From contig JADHYV010000154.1 in assembly GCA_027604705.1 (NCBI GenBank), forward strand, positions 1-20,482: 20,482 nt of DNA, in the 5' to 3' direction. The DNA comes from Allomyces arbusculus (Eukaryota; Blastocladiomycota; Blastocladiomycetes; Blastocladiales; Blastocladiaceae). The position numbers were made by a program, and so were the translations under genes. The number at the start of each line of letters is the position of its first letter. The stretch's first letter is position 1. The notes beneath the pieces are model-generated. The model saw nothing but the letters and a program-made list of their open reading frames with translations. It did not search any database and was not told the DNA's origin. Positions 8,770-18,300 of this stretch are shown here, piece after piece.

Positions 8770-10772
8770 CTACTCGATTTTGGCACCCCCGACGACCGGG
8801 TAGGGCCGCGCGCGCGCCTCCTTGGTACGCAGCTTGGCGACGCGCGACTTGCGAGCGCGCGACGAGGATGCGACTGTCGCGTCGGCGCGCACATAGTGCG
8901 CATAGACCAGGCGGTGCTCCGGCAGCCACTGCATGCTCATATCGACGAGTTTGTACCCAGGCAGCGGCGCCAGCGGCGGAATGGCCGCGAGCAGTTCGGC
9001 CGTAGGGAGCGCATGCGTCGCAGCAAAGTGCGTAACCGTGACATGCGCCGGCCGGAACACGTCAAGCACCTTGGGCGCCACCTCGGCAAGCTGGTCCCAC
9101 GCGACATTGGTCTCGTAGGACGCGTACGAGCACGACGGCTCGGGCGTCACGTGGAACGTGCCGTACTGCGCGCCATTAAGCGTGTTCTGTGACCACCCAC
9201 ACGGCTCAAACAGGTACGAGTCAGCCTGCTGGCCGGGCCATAGGTCGCCGAGACCCGTGACGGCGTCGACTTGGTTGTCCGACCCGTTGCCGAGGTTCGA
9301 CGTGGCGTAGAAGTACTTATCCATTTGCGCCGCATCGAGGCCCGTCATCAGCAGCTCAAGCGTGCACCCATGCGCCGCGGGCGAGTTGTCGGCCAAGTGG
9401 ACCGAGCGCGTGTCAACCTTGCCATCGTCGTCCCAAGTCGGCGAGACGGACCCGTCGCGCGACGGCCCGGGCGAGGCCAGCGACCGCGCAGCAGCAGCCA
9501 TGCAGGCCGCAATCGGGTGCTGTGAACGCCCACGCACCTCCCCCTCCTCGGCGGCGGCAACTGCACCGCCTCCGGGTGGAGCTGCTGCTCCTGCAATCGC
9601 GCGCACCAAATCGGGCGGGTCAGTGCCGTGTGCCGTGAGCGCCGCCAGGTTGGCGTGCGAGTCAGCCGCAATGACAAGCGCCTGCGCGTCAGGGCAGATA
9701 GCCTGCACCGTCGTTGGGATCGGCTGCGTGCCGCACACCCACAGGTACCAGTGGTCGGCGTTGGTGCGGCCGAGCACGTACGCGGCACCGTTAGCTGAAT
9801 GGATAAAGACACAGAGGAATGAGTTCCGGTACGAAGATAAGCTGCCGCAAAGGAGGCATTGCGCCATGGACATACCGAACATGCCGTCGAGAATGTCGAC
9901 CTCTTGGTCCCACGAGTAGTGCGGCCACAGCTGCTTCTCCGGGAACTGGAAGCACTTGCGCGAGTAGAAGATCTTGTCGACCTTGGTGAAGCCCGCGTGC
10001 TTGGAGGCGAGCTGCATGATCTTGGGCAGCGCGAGCAGCAGCGTCGTGGTGCCGCACGTCTTGAGAATCAGGTGCGTCGGGTAGACAAACAGCGACGACT
10101 CACTGCGGAAGTAGGACCCAAGTCATGAACAAGAATATTACGTGAGGTCGCGCAGGGGTCAGTGAAAGTGCATCAGTTTTGCCGGCCTGATCACGGCGGA
10201 TCATGACCAGACGACGCGCGCGCCCGGCGCCTCTCTGCCACCCACACACAGTCGCGTGTGATGCTTCCACGTCGGTCCGGGGAAGGGATCGAAAGAAGCA
10301 TCACATGGACGCGATGCGCAGCGTACACGGTGGGGAGCGCGCCATTTTTTTCAGCACGCACGGGCCAGCCAGGGAGCAAGGGCGCGCACGACTTTAAGGA
10401 AAAGACCGCGCACCTCAGCAGGTAGGCGTCGGCATGCTCATTGGCAATGACCGAGAGGATCTTGCAGTTGACGACATCGAGCATCGACTGCCACGTATCA
10501 CGGTCAATGGCGCGCAGACCCGTGCGCTCGTAGTCGTGGTCGCCGTTCTCGCTGAGCGCGGGCGTGCCGAGCTGGTGGTTGGCGTCAACGTCATGGTCGA
10601 TCTCAAAGAAGCCCGAGTCGGTGCCGTTCTCAGCGAGAGCGACGCCCGACTCGTCGGGATTATAGCTGGGATTAGGATCGTCTGGTAAGAGTATCGAGGC
10701 CGTCGTCGCGTGATTGGGATCCTTGGCGTGGAACCAGATCTCGAGCAGCTTTTCGGCGCCTTCAAACGACAT
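8770..10772 (-). CDS. SPE2: S-adenosylmethionine decarboxylase proenzyme (AdoMetDC)
   Basis: Predicted exons are 10772-10414 and 10102-8770, giving 563 residues. The enzyme decarboxylates AdoMet to supply aminopropyl groups for spermidine and spermine synthesis in the cytosol. It is made as a proenzyme that cuts itself before a serine, which becomes the pyruvoyl cofactor. Evidence: FEGAEKLLEIWF at residues 3-14, with the two glutamates (E4, E7) equivalent to human E8 and E11; LSESSLFVYP around E121/S122, the self-cleavage site; KTCGTT with the catalytic-type Cys at 136; and the FEPCGWSQN and TFHVTPEPSCSYASYETN signatures that hold the processing Ser/His. About 50 residues of acidic sequence (about 30-85) are extra relative to the human enzyme. 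The start at 10772 gives the family-typical N-terminus. An upstream ORF overlaps this start, suggesting translational control. The symbol follows the yeast gene. Confidence 0.93.
10103..10413 (-). other. Intron of the AdoMetDC gene (311 bp)
   Basis: On the minus strand the donor is GTGCGCGG and the acceptor is CTTCCGCAG, with a CACTGAC branch-like word near the 3' end. It splits the codon for Ser120 in the LSESSLF motif. It is more than three times as long as the other introns here. It contains a near copy of an 18-bp word that also lies in the leader of the same gene. Confidence 0.85.
10188..10205. repeat. 18-bp word, copy in AdoMetDC intron
   Basis: TGATCACGGCGGATCATG matches 10938-10955 (TGATCATGGCGGATCATG) at 17 of 18 bases. 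The two copies flank exon 1 of AdoMetDC in the same orientation. The leader copy holds the two close ATGs at 10944 and 10954 on the minus strand. Confidence 0.6.
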
Positions 10773-10944
10773 GGTGGTGGACGGTGGCGACTGGGGGAAC
10801 GGGCACGGGCGGGAGGGTGGGCAGACGGAGGGCCGTGGGTCTGATGGTGAGCATCGTGGAGGAAAACAGAGCGCGTAGGGTGGTCAGGAACGATCGAGAA
10901 AGGACCGTGCTCGATACGGTGCTGGCCGGGTTGGTCGTGATCAT
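10762..10944 (-). promoter_or_regulatory. Upstream ORF overlapping the AdoMetDC start codon
   Basis: On the minus strand, ATGs at 10944 and 10854 open one frame of 60 or 30 codons that ends at TGA 10764-10762, eight bases inside the AdoMetDC coding sequence. Another ATG at 10954 opens a third frame that runs through most of exon 1. If the leader reaches past 10854, ribosomes starting here would pass the main ATG. uORF control of AdoMetDC mRNA by polyamines is known in mammals and plants; here it is inferred from position only. Confidence 0.45.
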
Positions 10945-10955
10945 GGCGGATCATG
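10938..10955. repeat. 18-bp word, copy in AdoMetDC leader or promoter
   Basis: Near-identical partner of 10188-10205. On the minus strand it reads CATGATCCGCCATGATCA and contributes two out-of-frame upstream ATGs. Confidence 0.6.
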
Positions 10956-12022
10956 GCGCCCAGCAAGGATCAGTTGAAGCCGTACGGGGCGGGGGCAGCG
11001 CGGCGACTTGACCAGGCGAGCGAGCGTGGAGCAGGGGCAGCAGCGTTGCGAGCGTGGGCCGATGAGCTGGGGGCGAGGTCCAGCACGGGGGGAGAGCGCG
11101 CGCGATCGAGCTTGGTGGTGAAGGAGTTGGTCGTCGAGCGGGCCCGGTCGCAGCAGCTGAAGTTGTGTGATCGCCGTGTTCTCAGCAGACGAGTCGGCTT
11201 TGTGAGTGGGCCTGGCGTGTGGCGCGGCCTGTGGCGCCCGGCGTCGGGTCGCCTGCGGCAAGCCATGCCGATCACGCCGCAGAAGCGCGCACGCCGTTGC
11301 CCGGCGAGGAACAGAGCAAGCCCGGACGCGCGCGTGATGCACCTGCCAAGTCGGTCGGCAGGGCGTTTCGACTCTCGAGACGGCGGCGGCGCTCGTTCCA
11401 CGTCACTGCATCATCCACCCCACCTCTGCATTTTGCGCCAAGGTTGCTTGGTTGATTTCCCTTCCCGGCGTTCCTCTCACTCCGTCAGAGCTCCCGCTCC
11501 TCTCATGCCCAAGTTCGGCCGGTTCGGTGGCTCGCAACGTGTCGGTCGTCCGCGTGCACGACTTGCGCGTGCCCACCAACGGCGCTGCTGCCGGCCGGCA
11601 ACACGTGCAAGTTGCGGGCGTGGCATTTGGTGGTTGGAGAACGTGAACCACGCGCTGATTGCCTTGCACAAACTTCACGTTTGTCGCAGGTTCGCGTCGC
11701 ATGTTTCATTGTTCGGAGCTTGATCGATTCAACGATCACTCTGGGGCCGGTTGCCCATCGCGTCGTTATCACCGCGAACACTTCCAGTCCGGAGCGGCCG
11801 CGATGGCCACGGCAGAGGCGCGCGGTGGTCGCCGCTGATCCATCTTTGCCAAGACGAATTGGTGTTACAAGAGGCAGTTCGCGATGAAGCGATGTGAACC
11901 ACGTTTGCTCAACGCCAAGGGCCAACACATGCGCGCCGCGTTGTCGTGCCCTCTTCGACTGCGAGACAGCGCGCTGGTCGGCGGCTGTGTCCGACAGCGT
12001 CGCGCGCGCGCGTGTTGCGAAT

Positions 12023-12057
<35 letters not shown>
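12023..12057. repeat. GCG trinucleotide microsatellite, about 11-12 units
   Basis: Uninterrupted GCG/GGC repeat of about 35 bases, just after a (CG)n run. It lies in intergenic DNA, and the alanine or glycine runs in the translated frames come only from it. Confidence 0.9.
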
Positions 12058-12541
12058 AGGCTGGGAGCCAAGGGTAGTCCTTGCAAAACCAGTGGCGGAA
12101 CGGCACGGGAAATCCCAAAACGGAGGCGCGCACCAAACGCCGCGAGTCCGGCGAACCAGCTCAAACCAGTCGGTTGAGAGGTCGGCCCGTTTCCAAACTC
12201 GTTGCCAACTTGCTGGACTCGCAGCAAACGACACCTTGCAATGGCGTTTTCGAGCTCAACATGGTCGCCTCTCGTGCGCTCCTCGCTCTGCGACTTTCAA
12301 CCCCCACCGGCACCGCGGCTCCTTGGCCTTCAAATATCGCTTGGGCCCCCGCTGTTCTCGCCGTGCTGAGTGAGTGCCCAAGCGCCGCGCAAGCTTTGAT
12401 TCTTTGCAGTCCACCCAGCTCCAACCTCGCCCAGCCATATCTCGCACACCGACTGGGACACCAAGAACTGTGACCAGCAATCAAGCGCCTCGACGACTGC
12501 CACAACTCGACCGTCACCTTGCCCGTGGGCCAACTTACATC

Positions 12542-14287
12542 ATGGCCGATGAACGAACGCTCGCGGAAAGCTCTGCAAATGCGAGCCCCGCGCTGAGCCC
12601 CGCGCCGAGCCCAGCGCCGAGCCTGCGGCGCGCTGGTCAGCTCACAGGCATCACGCTCGTCTTTGCTTGCGGCACTGCGCTCTTCTCTGATGGCTACGTG
12701 AACGGTGCGTGTGCATTCACGATTCCGCGGATAAACATCCCGCCCTCGATGATGATGCGCAAACCTGACGGCATCGCCGCCCACCGATTGCAGCCATTGC
12801 CGGACCCGTCAACACGATTCTCAAGTCGTATGTCTACAAGGACTATGACAAGGATGCGCTGCACCGTTTCTCGTCGCTATTCTCTGCGCTCGCATTTGCT
12901 GGCAACCTACTCGGCATGCTCGTCTTCGGCGTGCTCTCGGATCGCATCGGCCGCAAATTCGGCATGATCTTTGCGTCGGTCTGGCTCGCGATTTGCGCGC
13001 TGCTGTCAGCGTGCGCGTACGGTGCCGGCGGGTCCACGGGCGGTCTCTTTGCCGCGCTCGAGGCCTACCGTTTCCTCGCTGGTATTGCGATTGGCGCCGA
13101 GTACCCGGCGGGCAGTGTCGCCGCATCGGAAAACACCGAGGCCAAGGACGTGCCGGCGAATCGCCAGCAAATGTACTTCATCATCGCGACCAACACCATG
13201 ATCGACTTTGGGTTCGTCGTCGCGTCGTTTGTGCCGCTGCTCCTGCTGTGGATCTTCGGCATGGACAAGCTCGAGTGGGTCTGGCGACTCTCTCTCGGCC
13301 TCGGCGTGATTCCGCCGCTTGCCGTCTTGTACTTCCGCATGGGTACGTGACCGATTCTTTTGAACTGGACAGTGAAGGGCGACATCCAAAGTAACCGGTG
13401 GAGTTGCTTTGTCTAGGCATGGACGAGACCGACCATTACCGCCAGTCGTCGATGAAGAACGTGCCGTGGGGGCTCGTGCTGAAAAAGTACGGCCCGCGAC
13501 TTGCAGCTGTGTCGCTCTCGTGGTTCATCTACGATTGGGTCAGCTACCCGGCCGGTATCTACTCGTCCTTCTTCGTCGACGAGATCACGCCCAACGCCAA
13601 CCTGCACCAATCACTCGGTACGTATTATTACACGGTGATGAGTTGGGTGCGTCTTTGCACGACAGCTGATCACTCCAGTTTTCCTCCATAGCTTGGGGTA
13701 TCGCGCTCAACGCCTTCTACATTCCTGGTACGATTGCCGGCGCGTTCGTTGCGGACAAGCTCGGTCCGAAAAAGACGATTCTGCTCGGCCTGCTTGCGCA
13801 AGCCCTGTTCGGTTTCCTACTCGCCGGCTTCTTCCCTTCGCTGCGAGGCAACTTGCCGCTCCTGATCGTCATTTACGGCATCTACATTTGCTTTGGCGAA
13901 TTTGGACCTGGCAACAACCTTGGCATCCTCGCATCCAAGGCCGTGGCGCCGACGGCGGTCCGCGGCACGTTCTACGGGATTGCCGCGTGCATTGGCAAGA
14001 TTGGCGCGTTCACGGGCACCTACGTCTACGACAATATCCAAGCCGCGGTCGCGGAACCCGGCGAGAACCTGTACTTCTCGGCACCATTCTACATTGGCTC
14101 GGCGCTCGCGCTTGTCTCGGCGTGCCTGATCTACTTTTTCGTGCCCCCGGTCGTCAAGGACGGCATGCTCAAGATCGATGCAGAGTTCAAGGAGTACTTG
14201 GCCGCGAATGGCGTCGACACGACGCAAATGGGCGTGCAGACTCAGGACGATGCTGAGGTCGAGGCCGAGCGTCACGCCAAGAAGTAG
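12542..14287 (+). CDS. MFS permease, Git1-like glycerophosphodiester/phosphate transporter
   Basis: Predicted exons are 12542-12704, 12794-13342, 13417-13617 and 13692-14287, giving 502 residues. Introns are 89, 74 and 74 bases, with donors GTGCGT, GTACGT and GTACGT. The protein has the pattern of a 12-span major facilitator. Visible motifs: FSDGYVN (residues 48-54) and IAGPVNTIL in the first loop; MFS motif A GVLSDRIGRKFG at about 100-111; RFLAGIAIGAEYPAGSVAAS; NTMIDFGFVVASFVPLLL; WFIYDWVSYPAGIYSS; and FGEFGPGNNLGILASK with TAVRGTFYGIAA in the second half. This set matches the yeast Git1 (glycerophosphoinositol permease) family within the phosphate:H+ symporters. Substrate could be glycerophosphoinositol, glycerophosphocholine or phosphate. 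The N-terminus carries a short Ala/Pro/Ser repeat. The start ATG at 12542 is the first in the frame that leads into the conserved exon. Confidence 0.87.
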
Positions 14288-15322
14288 AAGCGGATGAGCC
14301 GGGATTGGGCGTGTTGCTGGTCGCTGGCGCTGGCTGCGCCGGACAGTTTTGTTCCATCTACCTTTGCCCTTTGTGCGTATTTGTTTGTCTACAATCGCCT
14401 CCAAGGATGTGCCAAAATACATTTCGGTAGACTAGGCTCTTGCTCTGCGCTTCCTCCCGGCCTACAAAGTTGCAGAGCGGAGCGGCCAGGACTGACCGCG
14501 TGACGTTGGCCAGCAAGATCAACGTTGACATGGTGTCGGCGTGTCACCACGTCCGACTCTGAACCAGCCCTTAACTCATTTGGCACCACTATGGAATCTG
14601 CGCAACAAAGTACCAAGAATTACGGCTGCTTGCGAATAATGCTCCGAATAGCGCTGCAACGGATTTAGCTGCAAGCGCCAAGTGACATGTGCCTGTCTCG
14701 TTGCGTTGCGAATGGCGCGGGGCGACTTCCAACTTGCCACCGCCGCCTCCAATGTGATCAGTGAATCTACGGATGCACCTGCTCGATTGCCGGAGATGTC
14801 GCTCGACTCGACATCAGAGCCAACACGCAAGGAGGACAGAGTACCGATACGGTGCGACGTGCTGTGCCGCAACCCCGTCTTTTAGTCGTTTTGAGGAAGG
14901 AGCCCCTGCTGGCATCAGCTGTCCGAAAGGGGTCGTCGTGGGTGATTTGGCTCTCATATTCGCGGCCGCGCACTTTGTCGTGCATATAGCCGCTGTTCAA
15001 TGGATTGCGTTAAGCACGCAGCTCGTGCACTTGCCCGACCTTGTGGATTGGGATTTGCAACGGCAGTCGACATGAGGGCAGAAACCACGTCCACGGCCCG
15101 CTCCCCGAATCCGACGCGGCACCGCCTTCGCCAACACGCCCTGTCGATCGGAAACGGCACAACTCGCTCGCCATCATCCACCCTCGCCGACCGCGGATCC
15201 AAGTGCTGCTGGTGGCCTGTGCTTGTGGCTCTTGTCGTCCTTCGTGCCAGCTTGCTCGCAACATCAACACACTCGATTGCCCGGCTCCACGCTCGTATGC
15301 CCACGTTCGGGAATTCCCCACC
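14288..15322. other. Intergenic region between permease and chitin synthase
   Basis: About 1 kb. It holds the permease 3' flank, where no AATAAA is seen, and the chitin synthase promoter. No tRNA-like box pair or coding frame with family motifs was seen. 15120-15320 is rich in CCA, CTC and CAC words and probably the chitin synthase leader, ending in a strong CCACCATGG start context. Confidence 0.5.
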
Positions 15323-18300
15323 ATGGATCCCCCGGTCCCTGAACCCGACGACAGCACCAATGGCGCGCTCGCCGTGTCGGACGCGACCGCCGTGCTCAGG
15401 TCCCCTGGCGGCGACGTGGGTGAGCGATCGACCATGGAGCTGCTCAAGGCGCAGCCGAGCACCAACGAATTGAACTCGAGCTCCATCGGGCTCGTGCAGG
15501 CCACGGCTCTCAGCAAGGGGGGCAGTCCGGCCCTGCGCGCGAATCGGTTCCAGTTTGGTACGTTGCAGTTCTGCTCGGTGCCATTGACGCCGTGCTCATT
15601 GCCTTAATTTTTGCAATACGAATAGCATCCACCAACTCGAACAACGCGGTTGCCACCGGTGGCCCGAGCAGCGGCGGCGTGCAGCAGCGCAAGTATGCGG
15701 CCGGCACCAGGCTACGCAAATGCGTCAAGCCCGACGACGTTTACCTCGGTAAGAAGTCGCTCGAGCGCAAAGTCTGGCTCTTTATCGTCACAGTCCTGAC
15801 CGGATGGGTCCCGGATTGGCTGCTCAAACTGTGCGGGATTCTTGGAAAAGGTACCCACACGCGCCTGCGCGACATGTACAGAGCAGGTGCATTGATGCCG
15901 AGATCCTGACGCTGACATTTCCCGGTCCCAGACGTGATGCAGGCCTGGCGCGAGAAATTTGCGCTCGTCATGATGGTCGTCTTGACGTCGGTCGCGTCCA
16001 TCACCTGGCTTGAAGTCTCAAACACGCTCCTGTGCCCACAGCTCACGATCACGCTCAATTTGGCCCAAGTCCGAGCGTCGTCGAATCTCGTCACTGCCAA
16101 CGGCCGCGTTCTCGACATCACCAAGTCAAGCACAGTGCTCGGAAAGGTCCTGAAGCCGTACGTCGGCCAGGACGTGTCGAGCATGATTCCCGCCTACATG
16201 CGGCTCGCGCATCCCGGATTCGGCTCGACGACGTATGCGGACACCGACTTCTCGGCGTGCGTCGCCGATGTTGCCGCAGCCGACATGTGGCTCGCCAAGA
16301 TCGTTTCCTCGGACCCGGCGGGCACGCTAAACGTGACGCGCGACGGACGGCTGGTCGGGTGCCAGATGCCAGGCGGTGCGTTGCGGCAGACCGAGTCGTG
16401 CTTTTACTCAGACGCGACGTGGCGTGACGTGAACCGCATGACGGTCGCCGACCTGCTGCTCGATCCAAACATCGTGCCGAAAAACATGTCGGACGTGACG
16501 CGACCGAGTTTCGTCACGGTCTTGACCAAGGTCTACAACCTGACGACGTTTGTCGACCACGCGATCATCTACCAGCAGGACAATCTCGCGCGCGCCAAGT
16601 ACGACAAGGTGCCCGTCACGCCCAACATTCGCACCAATTTCTTGGCACCCGAGTTTGCGCTGACGCTTGCGCGCGGGATTGGTTCGGACCTGAGCACGCA
16701 GCTGACGCAACAATCAGACCTGGCCGGGCTACGGTGCCTCGACAAGCTGTTTTTCGCTGGTCGTGCCACGCCGCCGCTCTACTCGACGATTTGCGCGTTT
16801 GGCAACCCAATGCTGCTCGCGATCACCGGCTCTGTCTACTCGATCATTCTCATCAAGTTCCTTGTGTCGCTCATGTTCTCGTTCCGGTTCAAGCCGGCGC
16901 AAATGAACGCCTACACGATGTGCTTTGTCCCGTGCTACACCGAGGGCCAGTCGATGCGCGTCACGTTCGAGTCGCTGGCCGCATGCGACTACGACGACGA
17001 CCGCAAGCTGCTCGTTGTCGTGTGCGACGGCAATATTACGGGCAAGGGGAACACGGCGCCGACGCCGCAGATTGCCCTCGAGTTGCTCGGATGGCGCGGG
17101 TACGACCCGGCGGCGCACGTCTACCACGCGATTGGCAAGGGCACCGAAAAAAATCAACATGGCCAAAGTCTACACAGGCTGGTACAAGTTCAAGGACCAC
17201 CGCGTGCCGTACGTCGTGATTGCGAAAGTGGGCAAGCCCGACGAGGCCAAGAGCGCGAAACCGGGCAACCGCGGCAAGCGCGACTCGCAACTGATTCTCA
17301 TGAACTTCTTCAACAAGGTGCTCAACCAGCGGCCCATGTCGCCGTTCGAGTACGAGCTCTACTACCACATCAAGCACGTCGTGGGCGTCGACCCCAAGCT
17401 CTACGAGTACCTGCTCATGGTCGATGCCGATACGAGGGTCGAGCCTGACTCGATGAACGAGCTCGTTGCGGCCATGGTCAATGATCAGCGCAAGATTGGC
17501 GTGTGCGGCGAAACGATGGTCGCCAACAAGTGGGCGTCGTGGGTGACCATGATCCAGGTGCACGAGTACTACATCAACCACCATCTTGGCAAAGCCTTCG
17601 AGTCGATTTTCGGGTCCGTTACGTGCTTGCCGGGCTGTTTCTCGATGTACCGGATTCGCGATCACAAGGGCGCCGCATTTATCACGTCCGACCCGATCAT
17701 TGAGGACTACAAAGTGAACAAGGTGCACACGTTGCACTCCAAGAACCTGCTGCATCTTGGCGAAGACCGGTACTTGACGACGTTGCTGCTCAAGCACTTC
17801 CCGTCACGCCGGCTCGAGTTTATTCCGTCGGCCGTCTGCCACACGGATATTCCCGATTCATTTGTGGTGCTGCTCTCGCAGCGGCGGCGGTGGATCAATT
17901 CGACTTTCCATAATCTCTATGAGGTGATGAAGCTGCCGCGGCTGTGCTCAGTCTGCTTTGTCTCGATGAAGACGCTCGTCTTCATGGACTTGCTATCAAC
18001 TCTGATTTTGCCGGCGTCGACCATCTACCTCTACTCGCTGATCGTGCGCATGTGCATTGAGGGTGTCGACAAGTACTACCTCGTGTTGTCTGGGCTCGCG
18101 GGTCTCTACGGGTCACACCTCTTCATCATTTTGCTTGTCAAGAAGCAGTACGAGTATGTCGTATGGATCACGGTCTATGTGATCCTGTCGATGCCCGTTT
18201 TCTCGATTGTGCTGCCGCTCTACGCTGTACGTTATCGGACGTCGCTTTGAGTAGTTCGAGTTTTCCACCCTCCAATTCATATCCTGTCCTCTCGTTGCCG

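Larger units (their letters stand above)
10773..12541. other. Divergent intergenic region, GC-rich
   Basis: About 1.77 kb between the AdoMetDC start (minus) and the permease start (plus), so it should hold both promoters. No TATA box stands out. Long open frames on both strands (for example 10953-11723 plus and 11503-12234 minus) read as Arg/Ala/Pro-rich translations of GC-rich DNA without any family motif, and I do not call them genes. A pyrimidine-rich, leader-like stretch before an ATG at 11505 could start a small unrecognised gene, but the frame is not convincing. A CG run (about 12001-12012) and a GCG repeat (12023-12057) are present. Confidence 0.5.

Noticed and set aside
10953-11723. 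Open frame of 256 codons (+) in the AdoMetDC/permease intergenic region
   Set aside because: Translation is Arg/Ala/Ser-rich with no family motif, opposite frames are equally open, and it starts in the AdoMetDC leader. It reads as GC-rich noncoding DNA.
11452-11723. Possible small gene behind a pyrimidine-rich leader (ATG at 11505)
   Set aside because: The leader context is suggestive, but neither frame gives a recognisable protein or a clear second exon.
11503-12234. Open frame of 243 codons (-) with a long alanine run
   Set aside because: The alanine run is only the GCG microsatellite at 12023-12057, and no recognisable domain surrounds it.
15311-15334. EcoRI, NcoI and BamHI sites clustered at the chitin synthase start, like a cloning polylinker
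   Set aside because: The sequence continues on both sides as leader and as a chitin synthase N-terminus joined by good introns; GAATTC, CCATGG and GGATCC can arise by chance around a CCACCATGG start.
17140-17170. Programmed frameshift in chitin synthase as a regulated system
   Set aside because: The shift needed is +1 on a plain A run. A -1 slippery heptamer would give the wrong frame, and no stop codon or downstream structure typical of known +1 sites was evident. Kept only as an unexplained frame break.
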